Assembly (NCBI GenBank): GCA_020444515.1
Contig: JAHLKX010000004.1
Span: 62,001-126,000 of the forward strand
Source: Bacteroidota bacterium
Lineage (GTDB): Bacteria; Bacteroidota; Bacteroidia; Bacteroidales; JAADJA01
Length of the DNA stretch: 64,000 bases
Direction of reading: 5' to 3'
Below, one piece after another: positions 17,790 through 28,200 of the stretch. The notes beneath the pieces are model-generated. The model did not search any database, was not told the origin of the DNA, and was given only the letters and a program-made list of their open reading frames with translations. A program made the translations under genes and the position numbers. Position 1 is the first letter of the stretch; each line of letters opens with the position of its first letter.

Positions 17790-17797
17790 ACCTCCTT
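17790..17797 (-). promoter_or_regulatory. Strong Shine-Dalgarno site of the sigma factor gene
   Basis: AAGGAGG followed by five nt and the ATG at 17785. Most genes in this window lack such a site. A second GGAGG occurs about 55 nt further upstream in the leader (17848-17852) with no start codon after it. Confidence 0.75.
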
Positions 17798-17901
17798 ATT
17801 TAGTATGTTCGGATTTTAGGGTAGATATTTAACTGTCTATAGGCGTTCCTCCTTTTTTAAGTACTAGACGAAAGTTCTTAGATTTACTTACAACAATTAT
17901 G

Positions 17902-17933
17902 CAAAAGTAACACGAAATATTTACTTGTGCAAA
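17902..17933 (-). promoter_or_regulatory. Promoter of the ECF sigma factor
   Basis: On the minus strand TTTG (17933-17930) and TACTTTTG (17909-17902) are separated by 20 bp. This matches the Bacteroidota housekeeping pattern and implies a leader of roughly 110 nt. Confidence 0.68.
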
Positions 17934-17942
17934 TATAATTAA

Positions 17943-17950
17943 TACTTTTG
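17943..17950 (+). promoter_or_regulatory. -7 promoter box of uvrA
   Basis: TACTTTTG fits TAnnTTTG and lies 18 bp before the uvrA ATG. A possible TTG at 17925 is closer than usual. It is back-to-back with the sigma factor promoter. Confidence 0.5.
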
Positions 17951-17968
17951 GCGCCTTCAATTTAAAAA

Positions 17969-20794
17969 ATGTTAAAAAGGGACATATCTACATACGATCC
18001 AAGAAAGTTTATTTTGATCAAGGGAGCCAGAATGCACAATCTTAAAAATATTGACCTGGCCATCCCCAAAAATAAGCTGGTTGTTATTACCGGACTTTCA
18101 GGTTCAGGTAAATCTTCCCTGGCATTTGATACATTGTTTGCGGATGGACAGCGCCGTTACGTTGAAAGCCTTAGCGCCTATGCCCGCCAATTCCTGGGAC
18201 GAATGAGTAAACCCGATGTAGATTATATCAAAGGAATTGCCCCTGCCATTGCAATAGAACAAAAGGTCAACATCAGGAACCCACGGTCTACAGTGGGCAC
18301 CTCCACCGAAATTTATGAATACCTCAAGCTATTGTATGCCCGGATAGGAAAAACCTATTCTCCTGTTTCAGGCAGAAAGATTGAGCGTCATACAGTGACC
18401 ATGGTGACCGACTTTATCTTATCGCTCCCAGAACAAACAAAAGTGTTGGTTTATGTGCCCCTTGCCATGAATGGTCATAAAAGAACACTAAAAGATCAAC
18501 TATCGGTATTGTTGCAACAAGGATTTAGCAGGATCATCCATCAGGGAGTTATAATGAGGATTGACGAACTGCTGGATCAAAATCCAAAAGGCAAAGAGGA
18601 GTTATTTTTAGTGATCGATCGAATCATCGTCAGGAAGGGCGATGAAGATCTGATATCCCGCCTCAGTGATTCAATTCAAACCGCCTTCTTCGAAGGTCAT
18701 GGTACTTGTTTAATCGAAGCCGAGAACGATAAGGGTAAGACAAACCATAGCTTTTCCAATAAATTCGAAGCCGATGGAATTGAATTTGAGGAACCTTCGG
18801 AAAACCTTTTCAGTTTTAACAATCCCTATGGTGCCTGTAAAAAATGTGAGGGTTTCGGCAGTGTCATTGGGATAGATCCAGATCTGGTTATCCCCAATAA
18901 ATCCCTTTCCGTTTACGAGGATGCCATTGCATGTTGGAAAGGTGAAAAGATGAGTGAGTGGAAAGATGTGCTTGTAAAAAATGCTTATAAATTCGATTTC
19001 CCTATTCATAAACCCATATACGAATTAACCCCACAACAATACTCGCTCCTCTGGACGGGGAACTCCCATTTTTATGGATTGAATGACTTTTTTAAATATG
19101 TTGAGGAACAAACCTATAAAATTCAGTACCGTGTCATGCTATCACGTTACAGGGGAAAAACAACGTGCCCGGAATGTCATGGTACACGACTCAGGAAGGA
19201 TGCCGGATATGTAAAGATCAATGGGAAATCGATCAATGAAATGGTATTGATGCCCGTTTGGGAGGTCGCTGCGTTTTTTAAAAATCTCACCATATCAGAA
19301 TATGAAACCAAAGTCGCCCGCCGGCTTCTAGCCGAAATCAGGAACCGACTGCAGGTACTCATCGATGTGGGGTTGGGTTACCTCACGCTAAACCGGCTCT
19401 CAAATTCTCTATCAGGTGGTGAATCACAGCGCATCAACCTGGCCACTTCACTTGGAAGTAGCCTTGTGGGATCCCTCTATATCCTGGATGAGCCCAGTAT
19501 TGGGTTGCATCCCCGGGACACACATTTGCTGATCAAGGTACTGAAGCAGCTTCGGGATGCCGGCAACACGGTCATTGTGGTTGAGCATGATGAAGAGATC
19601 ATTCGTGCTGCTGATGAGATCATCGATATCGGACCAAAAGCCGGCGTAAATGGTGGTGAATTGATGTTCCAGGGTAGTTTTGAGGATTTGAAAAGCGCTG
19701 ATATCAGTCTTACGGCAAAATACTTGACCGGGGATCTCCAAATCCAAATACCTGATAGAAGGCGAAGCTGGAAAAATTATATTGGAATTCTCGGGGCACG
19801 TGAAAATAACCTGAAGGGAATTGATGTTAAATTTCCCCTCAACACATTCACCTGTATTACCGGTGTGAGTGGTTCGGGTAAAACATCCCTGATAAAACAT
19901 ATTCTGTATCCCGTAATCCGCAAAATGAAAGGTGGATATGGTGAGAAAACCGGTAAATACGGGAAACTTGAAGGCGATTTTGACAAAATTGCACATATAG
20001 AACTGGTGGATCAAAATCCCATTGGCCGATCCTCCCGCTCTAATCCGGCCACTTATGTGAAAGCCTATGATGATATTCGGGCTTTATTTGCAAACCAACA
20101 ACTGGCTAAAGTTAGGGGGTATAAACCCGGATTCTTCTCTTTCAATGTAGAAGGAGGACGTTGTGAGGAATGTGAAGGTGAAGGTGTAGTAAAGATTGAG
20201 ATGCAGTTCATGGCAGATATTTACCTTAAATGTGAAACCTGTGATGGAAAAAGGTTTAAAGATGAAGTGCTTGATATAAAATTTCGGGAAAAAGACATTC
20301 ATGATGTACTCAATATGACCATTAACCAGGCCATTGATTTTTTTGGATCCAATAAAAAGGAAACATCAGGAGAAAATAAGATCATTGAAAAACTGAAACC
20401 GCTGCAGGATGTGGGCTTAGGTTATCTTGGCCTGGGTCAATCGTCGAGCACATTGTCCGGTGGTGAAGCGCAACGCGTGAAACTGGCCTTATTCTTGAGC
20501 AAGGGAGCCAGCGAGGCCCCTACTCTATTCATTTTTGATGAACCTACAACCGGCTTGCATTTTCATGATATCTCAAATCTGTTGACCGCCTTTGATGCAC
20601 TCATCGAAAAAGGTCATTCCATTTTGGTCATAGAGCATAACACCGATGTCATCAAATATGCTGATTGGGTGATCGACCTGGGACCGGAAGGCGGAGATAA
20701 AGGCGGTCAAATAGTTTTCGAAGGGACGCCTGAGGAACTTGTTCGTCACAATAGGTCTTATACCGCACAATTTTTAAAAAATAAAATTTCCTGA
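17969..20794 (+). CDS. uvrA: Excinuclease ABC subunit A
   Basis: 941 residues, full length for UvrA. First ATPase: Walker A GLSGSGKSSLAFDTLFADG with the UvrA motif RRYVESLSAYARQFL, ABC signature NSLSGGESQRINLA and Walker B LYILDEPSIGLHPRD. The zinc module pairs CKKCEGFG with CPECHGTRL. Second ATPase: GVSGSGKTSLIKHIL, a second zinc module CEECEGEG ... CETCDGKRF, signature STLSGGEAQRVKLA and FIFDEPTTGLHFHD. It recognises bulky DNA lesions and loads UvrB in nucleotide excision repair. Its promoter is back-to-back with that of the ECF sigma factor. Confidence 0.97.
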   Translation: MLKRDISTYDPRKFILIKGARMHNLKNIDLAIPKNKLVVITGLSGSGKSSLAFDTLFADGQRRYVESLSAYARQFLGRMSKPDVDYIKGIAPAIAIEQKVNIRNPRSTVGTSTEIYEYLKLLYARIGKTYSPVSGRKIERHTVTMVTDFILSLPEQTKVLVYVPLAMNGHKRTLKDQLSVLLQQGFSRIIHQGVIMRIDELLDQNPKGKEELFLVIDRIIVRKGDEDLISRLSDSIQTAFFEGHGTCLIEAENDKGKTNHSFSNKFEADGIEFEEPSENLFSFNNPYGACKKCEGFGSVIGIDPDLVIPNKSLSVYEDAIACWKGEKMSEWKDVLVKNAYKFDFPIHKPIYELTPQQYSLLWTGNSHFYGLNDFFKYVEEQTYKIQYRVMLSRYRGKTTCPECHGTRLRKDAGYVKINGKSINEMVLMPVWEVAAFFKNLTISEYETKVARRLLAEIRNRLQVLIDVGLGYLTLNRLSNSLSGGESQRINLATSLGSSLVGSLYILDEPSIGLHPRDTHLLIKVLKQLRDAGNTVIVVEHDEEIIRAADEIIDIGPKAGVNGGELMFQGSFEDLKSADISLTAKYLTGDLQIQIPDRRRSWKNYIGILGARENNLKGIDVKFPLNTFTCITGVSGSGKTSLIKHILYPVIRKMKGGYGEKTGKYGKLEGDFDKIAHIELVDQNPIGRSSRSNPATYVKAYDDIRALFANQQLAKVRGYKPGFFSFNVEGGRCEECEGEGVVKIEMQFMADIYLKCETCDGKRFKDEVLDIKFREKDIHDVLNMTINQAIDFFGSNKKETSGENKIIEKLKPLQDVGLGYLGLGQSSSTLSGGEAQRVKLALFLSKGASEAPTLFIFDEPTTGLHFHDISNLLTAFDALIEKGHSILVIEHNTDVIKYADWVIDLGPEGGDKGGQIVFEGTPEELVRHNRSYTAQFLKNKIS

Positions 20795-20828
20795 TTAATT
20801 TTATTGTTAAATCCCATTTTATTTTCAG

Positions 20829-20854
20829 TATATTTGCAACACAGTCGCAAATAT
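20829..20854 (+). promoter_or_regulatory. Zur/Fur-type operator overlapping the -7 box of the zinc operon
   Basis: Perfect 8-bp arms ATATTTGC (20830-20837) and GCAAATAT (20847-20854) around a 9-nt spacer. Allowing one mismatch the arms extend to 11 bp around a 3-nt centre. The left arm contains the -7 box TATATTTG (20829-20836), and the right arm ends one base before the ATG of the regulator gene. A dimeric Fur-family repressor bound here would block transcription, which points to autoregulation. Confidence 0.72.
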
Positions 20855-20855
20855 T

Positions 20856-21245
20856 ATGAAGGCAATATCGATTCTTGAACATCATCAGCTTTCCAGAACA
20901 GAGAGCCGGATGGAAATTCTTGAGCTTCTGTTAAACAAAAACGTGGCCCTTTCAGAAAAAGAGATCAAGGATGAGCTTTCAATAAAATGCGACAGGGCGA
21001 CCATTTATCGAACACTGAACACTTTTGTGAAATCAGGAATTGCGCATTCCATCATAAACAATGACGGACCCCTTAAATATGTCATAAAAAAAGCCCCGGA
21101 GGATCACGTTCATTTTAAATGTCAAGTGTGTGGACATATCATGTGTCTTCCACAAATTATCATTGATAAAATCGAGTTACCGGATGGTTTTACCCGTACA
21201 GAAAGTAATTTTTTAGTCATCGGAACCTGCAAAAACTGCAATTGA
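20856..21245 (+). CDS. zur: Fur-family metal regulator, probably zinc-responsive (Zur)
   Basis: 129 residues. An N-terminal winged helix (SRTESRMEILELLLNK ... KCDRATIYRTLNTFVKSGI) matches the Fur family DNA-recognition region. A dimerisation domain follows with HVHFKCQVCGHIMC and a terminal CKNCN, that is two CxxC pairs for structural zinc. Genes for a zinc-type ABC importer follow after 3 bp, so a zinc-uptake repressor is the best reading; manganese is the alternative. A palindromic operator lies directly upstream. The start leaves almost no room for a leader, so the mRNA may be nearly leaderless. uvrA ends 61 bp upstream. Confidence 0.87.
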   Translation: MKAISILEHHQLSRTESRMEILELLLNKNVALSEKEIKDELSIKCDRATIYRTLNTFVKSGIAHSIINNDGPLKYVIKKAPEDHVHFKCQVCGHIMCLPQIIIDKIELPDGFTRTESNFLVIGTCKNCN

Positions 21246-21248
21246 ACA

Positions 21249-22142
21249 ATGTTTACAAGTATAAAATTTAAAAAAGCGTTAAAAAGGACATTGCTGTTCA
21301 CTTTGCTGTTGTTCATTGTCGGGAGTTGCAAAAATAACGAACAGACATCCGAAAAGCCACTCATCACGGTCAGTATACTGCCACAAAAATTCTTTGTTGA
21401 AAAAATCGCAGGTGATCAGTTTGCAGTGGAAGTTATGATTCCACCCGGAGCCAGCCCTGCTAGCTATGAACCAACGCCTAATCAGATCATCAACCTGAAT
21501 GCATCAGATCTGTATTTGGAAATCGGTTATATCGCTTTTGAAATCAACTGGATCAATAAGCTTCAGGCAGAACATCCGGAGGTACAGTTCATCGACACTT
21601 CAAAAGGGGTAGTGTTAATGGAGAACAACAATGAAGATGGCCATGGACATGATCATGGGCCTGTAGAACCCCACATTTGGACCTCCCCGAAAAATGTCAG
21701 AATCATTGCCAGTAATATGGCCAGTGCTCTATCCAAAAAGGACCCAAGCCAACAGGAACTTTACCAAAAAAATCTCGAAAAATTCTTACTGGAAATCGAC
21801 TCTGCGGATAGGGTGATCCAGGAGCTCCTTCAGAAAATTGAAAACCGGAGTTTTATCATTTATCATCCAGCTTTGACTTATTTCGCAAGGGATTATAATT
21901 TGGTACAGATACCCCTGGAATTCGAAGGGAAAGAACCTTCAGTCAAATATATCCAACACGTGATTGATTTGGCAAAGGCTAACAATACCCGCGTTATTCT
22001 TGTCCAGGCGCAATTTAATCAGGACGAAGCCATTACACTTGAAAAAGAGATTAGCGGGAAGATCATCCCCATTGATCCCCTGGCTTATGATTGGACCAGG
22101 GAAATGATTCACATTGCCACCCAACTTTCTGAAAATCTTTAA
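21249..22142 (+). CDS. znuA: Zinc ABC transporter substrate-binding lipoprotein (ZnuA-like)
   Basis: 297 residues with lipobox IVGSC, so it is lipid-anchored and captures the metal in the periplasm. The cluster A-1 pattern is clear: ITVSILPQKFFVEKIAGD, PPGASPASYEPTPNQI and YLEIG. A short His/Asp-rich loop (DGHGHDHGPVEPHIW) is characteristic of zinc-specific members. Metal-ligand regions include EPHIW, FIIYHPALTYFA and the final IDPLAYDW. It begins 3 bp after the regulator gene and is followed by the ATPase and permease. Confidence 0.93.
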   Translation: MFTSIKFKKALKRTLLFTLLLFIVGSCKNNEQTSEKPLITVSILPQKFFVEKIAGDQFAVEVMIPPGASPASYEPTPNQIINLNASDLYLEIGYIAFEINWINKLQAEHPEVQFIDTSKGVVLMENNNEDGHGHDHGPVEPHIWTSPKNVRIIASNMASALSKKDPSQQELYQKNLEKFLLEIDSADRVIQELLQKIENRSFIIYHPALTYFARDYNLVQIPLEFEGKEPSVKYIQHVIDLAKANNTRVILVQAQFNQDEAITLEKEISGKIIPIDPLAYDWTREMIHIATQLSENL

Positions 22143-22151
22143 AAATAAACT

Positions 22152-22913
22152 ATGAACACCAGGCAACCCATTCTAGAACTAAAAAATGTCACAGCCGGAT
22201 ACAACGGTTTAGCGGTACTGAAAGATGTAACCTTACCGGTTTATGCACATGATTTTATTGGTGTTATCGGGCCTAATGGAGGAGGGAAAACAACGCTTGT
22301 CAAAGTGATGTTGGGTCTTTTAAAACCCTGGAAGGGACTGGTAAAATCGATACTGGATGAAAAGGATGGAAGGGGAATAGGTTACCTTCCTCAGATTAAT
22401 CAAATCGACAGAAAATTTCCCATTTCAGTTAAAGATGTTATCCTTTCGGGATTAATCCGGAAACAACGGATCGTAAACCGGTTCACCCGAGATGAAATAC
22501 AGCTCGCTGCGCAAATGATGCATGATATGGGCATAGAACAGCTGGCCAAAAAACCAATCGGGGAGCTTTCCGGAGGGCAACTTCAAAGGGTATTCCTCTG
22601 TCGTTCGGTGATTTCATCTCCTTCGTTGCTCATACTCGATGAGCCCAATACCTATGTCGACAATCATTTTGAAAATGAACTTTACGAAAAGCTGAAGATC
22701 CTCAATCAGAAAATGGCCATTATCGTCGTTTCGCATGATATTGGAATGATTTCAAGTTATGTAAAAACCATTGCATGTGTTAATACCGAATTGCATTATC
22801 ACGAATCAAATATCATCAGCGAAGAACAATTACAGGCTTATAATTGTCCGATCAAATTAATTACCCATGGAGAAATACCTCACACCGTATTGGGAATACA
22901 CAATCACGAGTAA
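22152..22913 (+). CDS. znuC: Zinc ABC transporter ATPase (ZnuC-like)
   Basis: 253 residues with Walker A GPNGGGKTTLVKVML, a Q-loop in GYLPQINQID, ABC signature LSGGQLQRVFLCRS, Walker B LLILDEPNTYVD, and the H-loop VVSHDIG. It powers metal import with the permease encoded next. The stop codon TAA is immediately followed by the ATG of the permease gene, so translation is probably coupled. The C-terminus has a few His (LHYHES, HNHE) that might sense metal, though this is speculative. Confidence 0.93.
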   Translation: MNTRQPILELKNVTAGYNGLAVLKDVTLPVYAHDFIGVIGPNGGGKTTLVKVMLGLLKPWKGLVKSILDEKDGRGIGYLPQINQIDRKFPISVKDVILSGLIRKQRIVNRFTRDEIQLAAQMMHDMGIEQLAKKPIGELSGGQLQRVFLCRSVISSPSLLILDEPNTYVDNHFENELYEKLKILNQKMAIIVVSHDIGMISSYVKTIACVNTELHYHESNIISEEQLQAYNCPIKLITHGEIPHTVLGIHNHE

Positions 22914-23729
22914 ATGATAAATCTGATTCAATACGACTTTTTTAGCAATGCATTGCTGGCGGCAATATTTACCAGTCTATCTTGCGGTATCATAGGCACC
23001 TATATCGTTTCAAAAAGGATTGTATTTATCAGTGGAGGGATAACCCATACCTCATTTGGTGGTGTCGGATTGGGCTATTTCGCGGGCATCAATCCTTTGA
23101 TCGGGGCAGCCATATTCAGTTTATTATCTGCTTTCGGGATAGAATTTTTGTCCAAAAAAACAGATGTGCGTGAAGATTCAGCCATTGCGATTATGTGGTC
23201 ATTTGGTATGGCCATTGGAGTCATATTTGTTTACCTGACACCAGGATATGCGCCCAACCTGATGAGTTACCTTTTTGGTAGCATCCTTACCGTTTCAGAT
23301 ACTGAAATTATTTTAATCGCCACATTATCCCTGATAATTTTAGTATTTTTTTTACTTTTTTATAAAATCATTCTTTTTATTGCCTTTGACGAAGAATTCT
23401 CGCTAACCCGAAATATTCCAGTCGTTTTCTTTAATTATTTACTGATGGCATTGATTGCCCTGACAATTGTCCTGAGTATAAAAGTGGCAGGCATCATTTT
23501 AATACTTTCATTGCTCACAATTCCTCAGGCGGCGGCCAACCTTTTTGTTAAAAACTTCAGCAGCATTGCTTTTTGGTCGGTATTAATAGGATTTACAGGA
23601 GCACTGACAGGCTTGTTGGGTTCTTATTGGTGGAATATTCCCTCCGGAGCAGCCATCATCTTTTGCCTGGTGATCATTTTTATTATTTTACGGATTGCTA
23701 AAATGCTGTATATTAAACTTAAGCATTGA
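22914..23729 (+). CDS. znuB: Zinc ABC transporter permease (ZnuB-like)
   Basis: 271 residues, about eight membrane helices. The segment VSKRIVFISGGITHTSFGGVG is the conserved cytoplasmic loop of the ABC-3 metal permease family, and ILSLLTIPQAAANLF is a typical later helix. It forms the channel of the importer with ZnuC and ZnuA. It is the last gene of the four-gene zur-znuACB operon. Confidence 0.93.
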   Translation: MINLIQYDFFSNALLAAIFTSLSCGIIGTYIVSKRIVFISGGITHTSFGGVGLGYFAGINPLIGAAIFSLLSAFGIEFLSKKTDVREDSAIAIMWSFGMAIGVIFVYLTPGYAPNLMSYLFGSILTVSDTEIILIATLSLIILVFFLLFYKIILFIAFDEEFSLTRNIPVVFFNYLLMALIALTIVLSIKVAGIILILSLLTIPQAAANLFVKNFSSIAFWSVLIGFTGALTGLLGSYWWNIPSGAAIIFCLVIIFIILRIAKMLYIKLKH

Positions 23730-23854
23730 AAATGCATCATACTGCATGGATATAAATATGCGATCTTTTATGAAACAAACAACTGATTAACTGGTATAAA
23801 TCTCTATATTAACATTTGCTCAGAATAAAAGCAGGACATAATTTGAGACGATCA

Positions 23855-24901
23855 ATGAACATACGGTATATTATCAAGAGCGCTGTTTTCATTTTACTAC
23901 TACATTCGCTGGTATCCAGCGCACAGGAACCCTATTTTAGCCAGTATTTTAATACTCCTCTCTATTATAACCCTGGTATGGTTGGATTGAATGAGGGCTT
24001 AAAAGTAAGGATCAATTACCGCAACCAGTGGCCACAATACAACGATGACTTGAAGACGTACAATTTCTCAATGGATGTCGCTGAAAGATACATGCCGGGA
24101 GCAGGTGGCCTTGGAATAATCTTTAATACCAATAAAGAGGGAGATGGCCTTATCCGCAAGAATATGGTTGGAGGTCTGGGTTCGGTCCGCATCAGAATGA
24201 GCCGGAACATGGTCAGTCAATTTGGATTTATGGCTTCGTATGTCCAAAAACAAATTGATAACAATGATTTTATTTGGAGCGATCAGTTGGATAATCGTCA
24301 CGGATTATTGTATCCCAATTCCTCCTTTGCCGGATTCAGCAATTCCAATGTTTCCTATACCGATGTTAGTATAGGTGGTGTTTTACATTACGAAAAGGAA
24401 TACATGAGCATGAATTATGGTGGGGCAATCCATCATCTGTTCAAGCCCAATGAATCATTTTATGACCTCGAAATGCGGGTACCCAGAAAGTACGTTTTGC
24501 ATGCCGATTTTGTAATCTTCCAGGTAAGCAATGCCAGAAAAGGTTTCCGTTTTAATCCGGGCATACTATTTGAAAACCAGGCAGGATTCAACACCTTTAC
24601 CCTCGGGACCAATGTTTCCAAGTCTGTTCTTTATGCCGGAATGTGGTATCGGAATAAGGACTCACAAATTTACAACTATCAATCGCTAACCCTCCTGGTT
24701 GGAATGAATATCCCAATGGTCAACAAATATTCCCGAATCAAACTCATGTACAGCTATGATATCAATATTGCCAATATGCCCGGAACAGGTGGTTCACATG
24801 AAATCAGCCTGCGATTCGAATTTGATCAGATCCATCTCGTAAAAAGCCAGGATGCTTTTGCCAACGAATACCCCATCATTTACGATCCCGTTATCTTCTA
24901 A
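23855..24901 (+). CDS. PorP/SprF-family T9SS outer-membrane protein
   Basis: 348 residues from the ATG at 23855; an in-frame TTG 39 bp upstream would place extra residues before the signal peptide. After the signal comes the family start SAQEPYFSQYFNTPLYYNPG, then NYRNQWPQYNDDLKTYNFS and repeated beta strands ending in FEFDQIHLVK. PorP/SprF proteins sit in the outer membrane and are paired with one large type-B-sorted surface protein each. The nearest candidate partner is the 13-PKD protein at 25287-29018, but it is convergent rather than co-directional, which is unusual for the pair. Confidence 0.92.
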   Translation: MNIRYIIKSAVFILLLHSLVSSAQEPYFSQYFNTPLYYNPGMVGLNEGLKVRINYRNQWPQYNDDLKTYNFSMDVAERYMPGAGGLGIIFNTNKEGDGLIRKNMVGGLGSVRIRMSRNMVSQFGFMASYVQKQIDNNDFIWSDQLDNRHGLLYPNSSFAGFSNSNVSYTDVSIGGVLHYEKEYMSMNYGGAIHHLFKPNESFYDLEMRVPRKYVLHADFVIFQVSNARKGFRFNPGILFENQAGFNTFTLGTNVSKSVLYAGMWYRNKDSQIYNYQSLTLLVGMNIPMVNKYSRIKLMYSYDINIANMPGTGGSHEISLRFEFDQIHLVKSQDAFANEYPIIYDPVIF

Positions 24902-25286
24902 ACTTAAGTATTCATTTCTTTTTGATATTGAATTACAGAATTGATTTTGACCTGATGTCAAATTAGAGTGTATTTCCTGTCTTTCCTACCATCCTTTTAT
25001 CCATGGTTTGTAAGCATCTTATTTATGCTGTTCAGTTAATTTGGGAGCACAAAAACCAGGCTAATAAATATTCTTCTGATAACCAATCTATGGCAAACTC
25101 TTGTATGCATGATTCCGATCAACGCATTGCTAGAGGGGAAAAATAGCATCATGACCTTTGATAACCCACTTATAAAAACCTGGTTAACGAATATGCTTTA
25201 TGCTTTGTATGCTGGATTATGGCAATAAAAAAGGAGTTGGGAAGGATCCCAACTCCGATCAATATCATTGAAAAGATATATTGCTG
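24902..25286. other. Intergenic region between PorP/SprF and the PKD surface protein
   Basis: About 385 bp between convergent genes. It contains the terminator at 25227-25256 and a short inverted repeat TTTGAC/GTCAAA near 24945-24963. No ORF with a plausible start and composition was found. Confidence 0.5.
25227..25256 (-). terminator. Intrinsic terminator of the PKD surface protein gene
   Basis: 10-bp stem GGAGTTGGGA / TCCCAACTCC with loop AGGA. On the minus strand it is followed by six T. It lies 30 bp beyond the gene's stop codon. Confidence 0.9.
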
Positions 25287-28200
25287 CTACTTGATAAGCG
25301 TAACTACACCGTTGGTTTGAGGTTGTACATTTTCATCAAATGCCTGTCCCTGCCAGGTAGTTCCATCCTTAAATGTAGCACTTGCTTTCCATATATACAT
25401 TCCCTGGGGCATCAACACACCATTGGCATAACCATCCCAACTTTCGATTGGTGTACCATACTCATCCAGTTTATCTGTTTCCCACATCAGGTTACCACGC
25501 ATATCAAACACTTTCACTTCAAACTCCTCCAGATTTACCCCCTTGGGTGTAAACCGGCTGATTTCCGTGTTGGGATTATTGGGAGAGAATGCTGTTGGGA
25601 AATACAACCCTTTAAAAAATATTTTCAATTCATGGATGGTCGTATCAGAGCATTTGAAATCATCTGTTGTATTGGGGGGATAATCATTATAGGAGATCAG
25701 TGTAACAGTGTAGGTACTATCATATTCATATACCTCCACCGGATCAGGCACTGTTGAAGTATTACCATTTCCAAAATCCCAAAGATAATGGCTCGCAAAG
25801 ATTGAGTTATTCTGAAATTTAACACGGCCCTGTACTCCTCCATAATCGGGTGTAAGATTGAAATTACTGTAAGGGACCGGATAGACAAGAACATCTTTTT
25901 GAGACTCATTCTCACATCCATGTGACGACACCTTCATGGTAATGGTATAATTATCAATTCGTGTATACGTATGTTGAGGATGCGATATCGTTGATGTATT
26001 ATCGTTGCTTAAATTATCTCCAAAGTTCCAGTTCCAATCTGTTATTTCAAGTTTTGTACTGTCATAATCAGGGATAAAGGTAGCAGGATTGTTCAAACAG
26101 GGATTTTTAATAAGGAAATCGAAATCCGGGGCAAAACTAACATAAGCTATGCTTGAGTCGGTACCAACACAACCATGTTCGGTCATGATTTCAAGAATCA
26201 CGTAAAACTCACCTGTGTCCTGATAAGTATGCAGTGGATTTTGAAGGGTATCCAACCAACCATCTCTAAAGTCCCAGTTCCACTGAGCACCCGGATCATT
26301 GGCGACGTAAATGGATGCATCATTGAACTGTATTTCTTCACCAAAGCAAACACCAATACCAGCAGTATCAATCCGGGCAAAAGGATGCTCAAAAACCTCC
26401 ACTGTCTGGAACATGGTATCTGTCATAAAGTATCCGTAAACCGTAGCTGAAACGCCAAATTTCACTTCATAAACTCCCGGAAACATAAACCTGTGATAAA
26501 GAGTATCCTGAGGTTCATTATAGGTACTGTCATGTCCATCCCCAAAATCCCAGTACCAGGTCTCAAACCCTGCTGAAATCGGACTATACGAATTATCAAC
26601 AAAAATGGTAGTATCGCCAAGGCACACATACCGGTGTTCAAAATCAGCGATTACTGCGTTTCCTGCATAGACCATTTGGGTAATTTCATCGGTACCGCCG
26701 TAGCGGTCCCAAACTTTCAAGTAAACATTGTACCACCCCTCTGTCGCATAAGTCCACATAGGCTGAGCAACACCAGCGGCTGTATCCAGGCTGGTTGTAG
26801 GGTCACCAAAATCCCAATACCAATCCACAATGGTGCTGGATGGTTGTGACTCATCAAAGAAGAAAGTTTCAAGCGTGACATCTGAAGCATAAGTAAATCC
26901 TGCCTCCGGGTGTTCACTGACCACAATGGTATCGCAAAATTGATCGGTACATCCATTGTAATCTTCAACAGTAAGGCAAATTTCATATTTTCCGGGAGAA
27001 GCATAGGTATGCATAACCGGATTGATATTGGTGGCGGTTGTTCCGTCTCCAAAATCCCAGCTACGCGTTACCACAGGAGATCCATGTCCAATGGAATTTT
27101 CGTTGATCATAAACTCAACATCATAAGCTATGGTATCGGGTTTTGTGAATAAGGCCTCAGGGAGTGAATCAATGGTAATCGTTTGGACCTGCATATCCTG
27201 GCATCCAAAATTATTTTCCACAGAAAGGGAAACATCATACATTCCAGGACTGGGAAAAAAGTGGCTTGGCTCAAATAAAACCGATGTATTATTTCCCATG
27301 GATGCGGGATCATCAAAATCCCATAACCAACTTGTAATTTCTGTTCCAACACTATCTGTTAAATTAATAAAATGTGTTGTATCGCCGAGGCAAGAAACAA
27401 CTGCCTCAAAATTTGCTTGTGGTTGACCGGCTACATAAATTTCTTCTTCATAAACTTCTGACACACATCCATCAATATTCACAACAACCAGAGAGATGGT
27501 ATAGTAACCCGTATCACTAAATATATGACAGGGATTTTTGAGGGTACTAATATTCCCGTCCCCAAAATTCCAGGTCCAGCTAATCAACGTGTCTGCATTG
27601 GGCGTGGATTCATCTGTAAAGCAGGTTTCCATACCTGAGCAACTGGGTCCAAAGCTGAAGTTAGCCACTGGTAATGTATCCACCAAAACAGGAATAATAC
27701 TATCATCAATACAACCCAACTCATTCTCTATCTGAAGTGTTACATTATACAATCCGTGATTCGTAAAGGTATAATCCGGGTTTTGCAGCGTTGAAGTTCC
27801 AACTCCATCTCCAAAATCCCAACTATAGATGCTGATAGGCGATGCTGTGTAAGTCGATTGATCCGTAAAATATGTCGTCTCACCAAAACACACATCATCA
27901 AAATCGAAATTGGCAACTGGTTTTTCAATCAGGATTTCTTTGACGGTATCATGTACACAACCATTGCTGTTGGTAACCTGGAGGGAAACATTAAACAATC
28001 CGTTTCCAAGAAATGTGTGCTGGGGATTCTGATCAGTTGAAGTAAAATCACCAAAATCCCAAAAATAGGTCATTTCACCGCTGGCATTGGCTACAGACTG
28101 ATCGGTAAATTGTATGGCGATTTCCGGGCACTGGGAATCGAAGGTAAAATCTGCTATCGGCAGATCATTGATCGTAACGGAATTGATAATCGAATCCGCA

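Noticed and set aside
24945..24963. TTTGAC/GTCAAA repeat after the PorP/SprF gene
   Set aside because: Only 6-bp arms and no T-run, so it is not a clear terminator; likely chance in AT-rich DNA.
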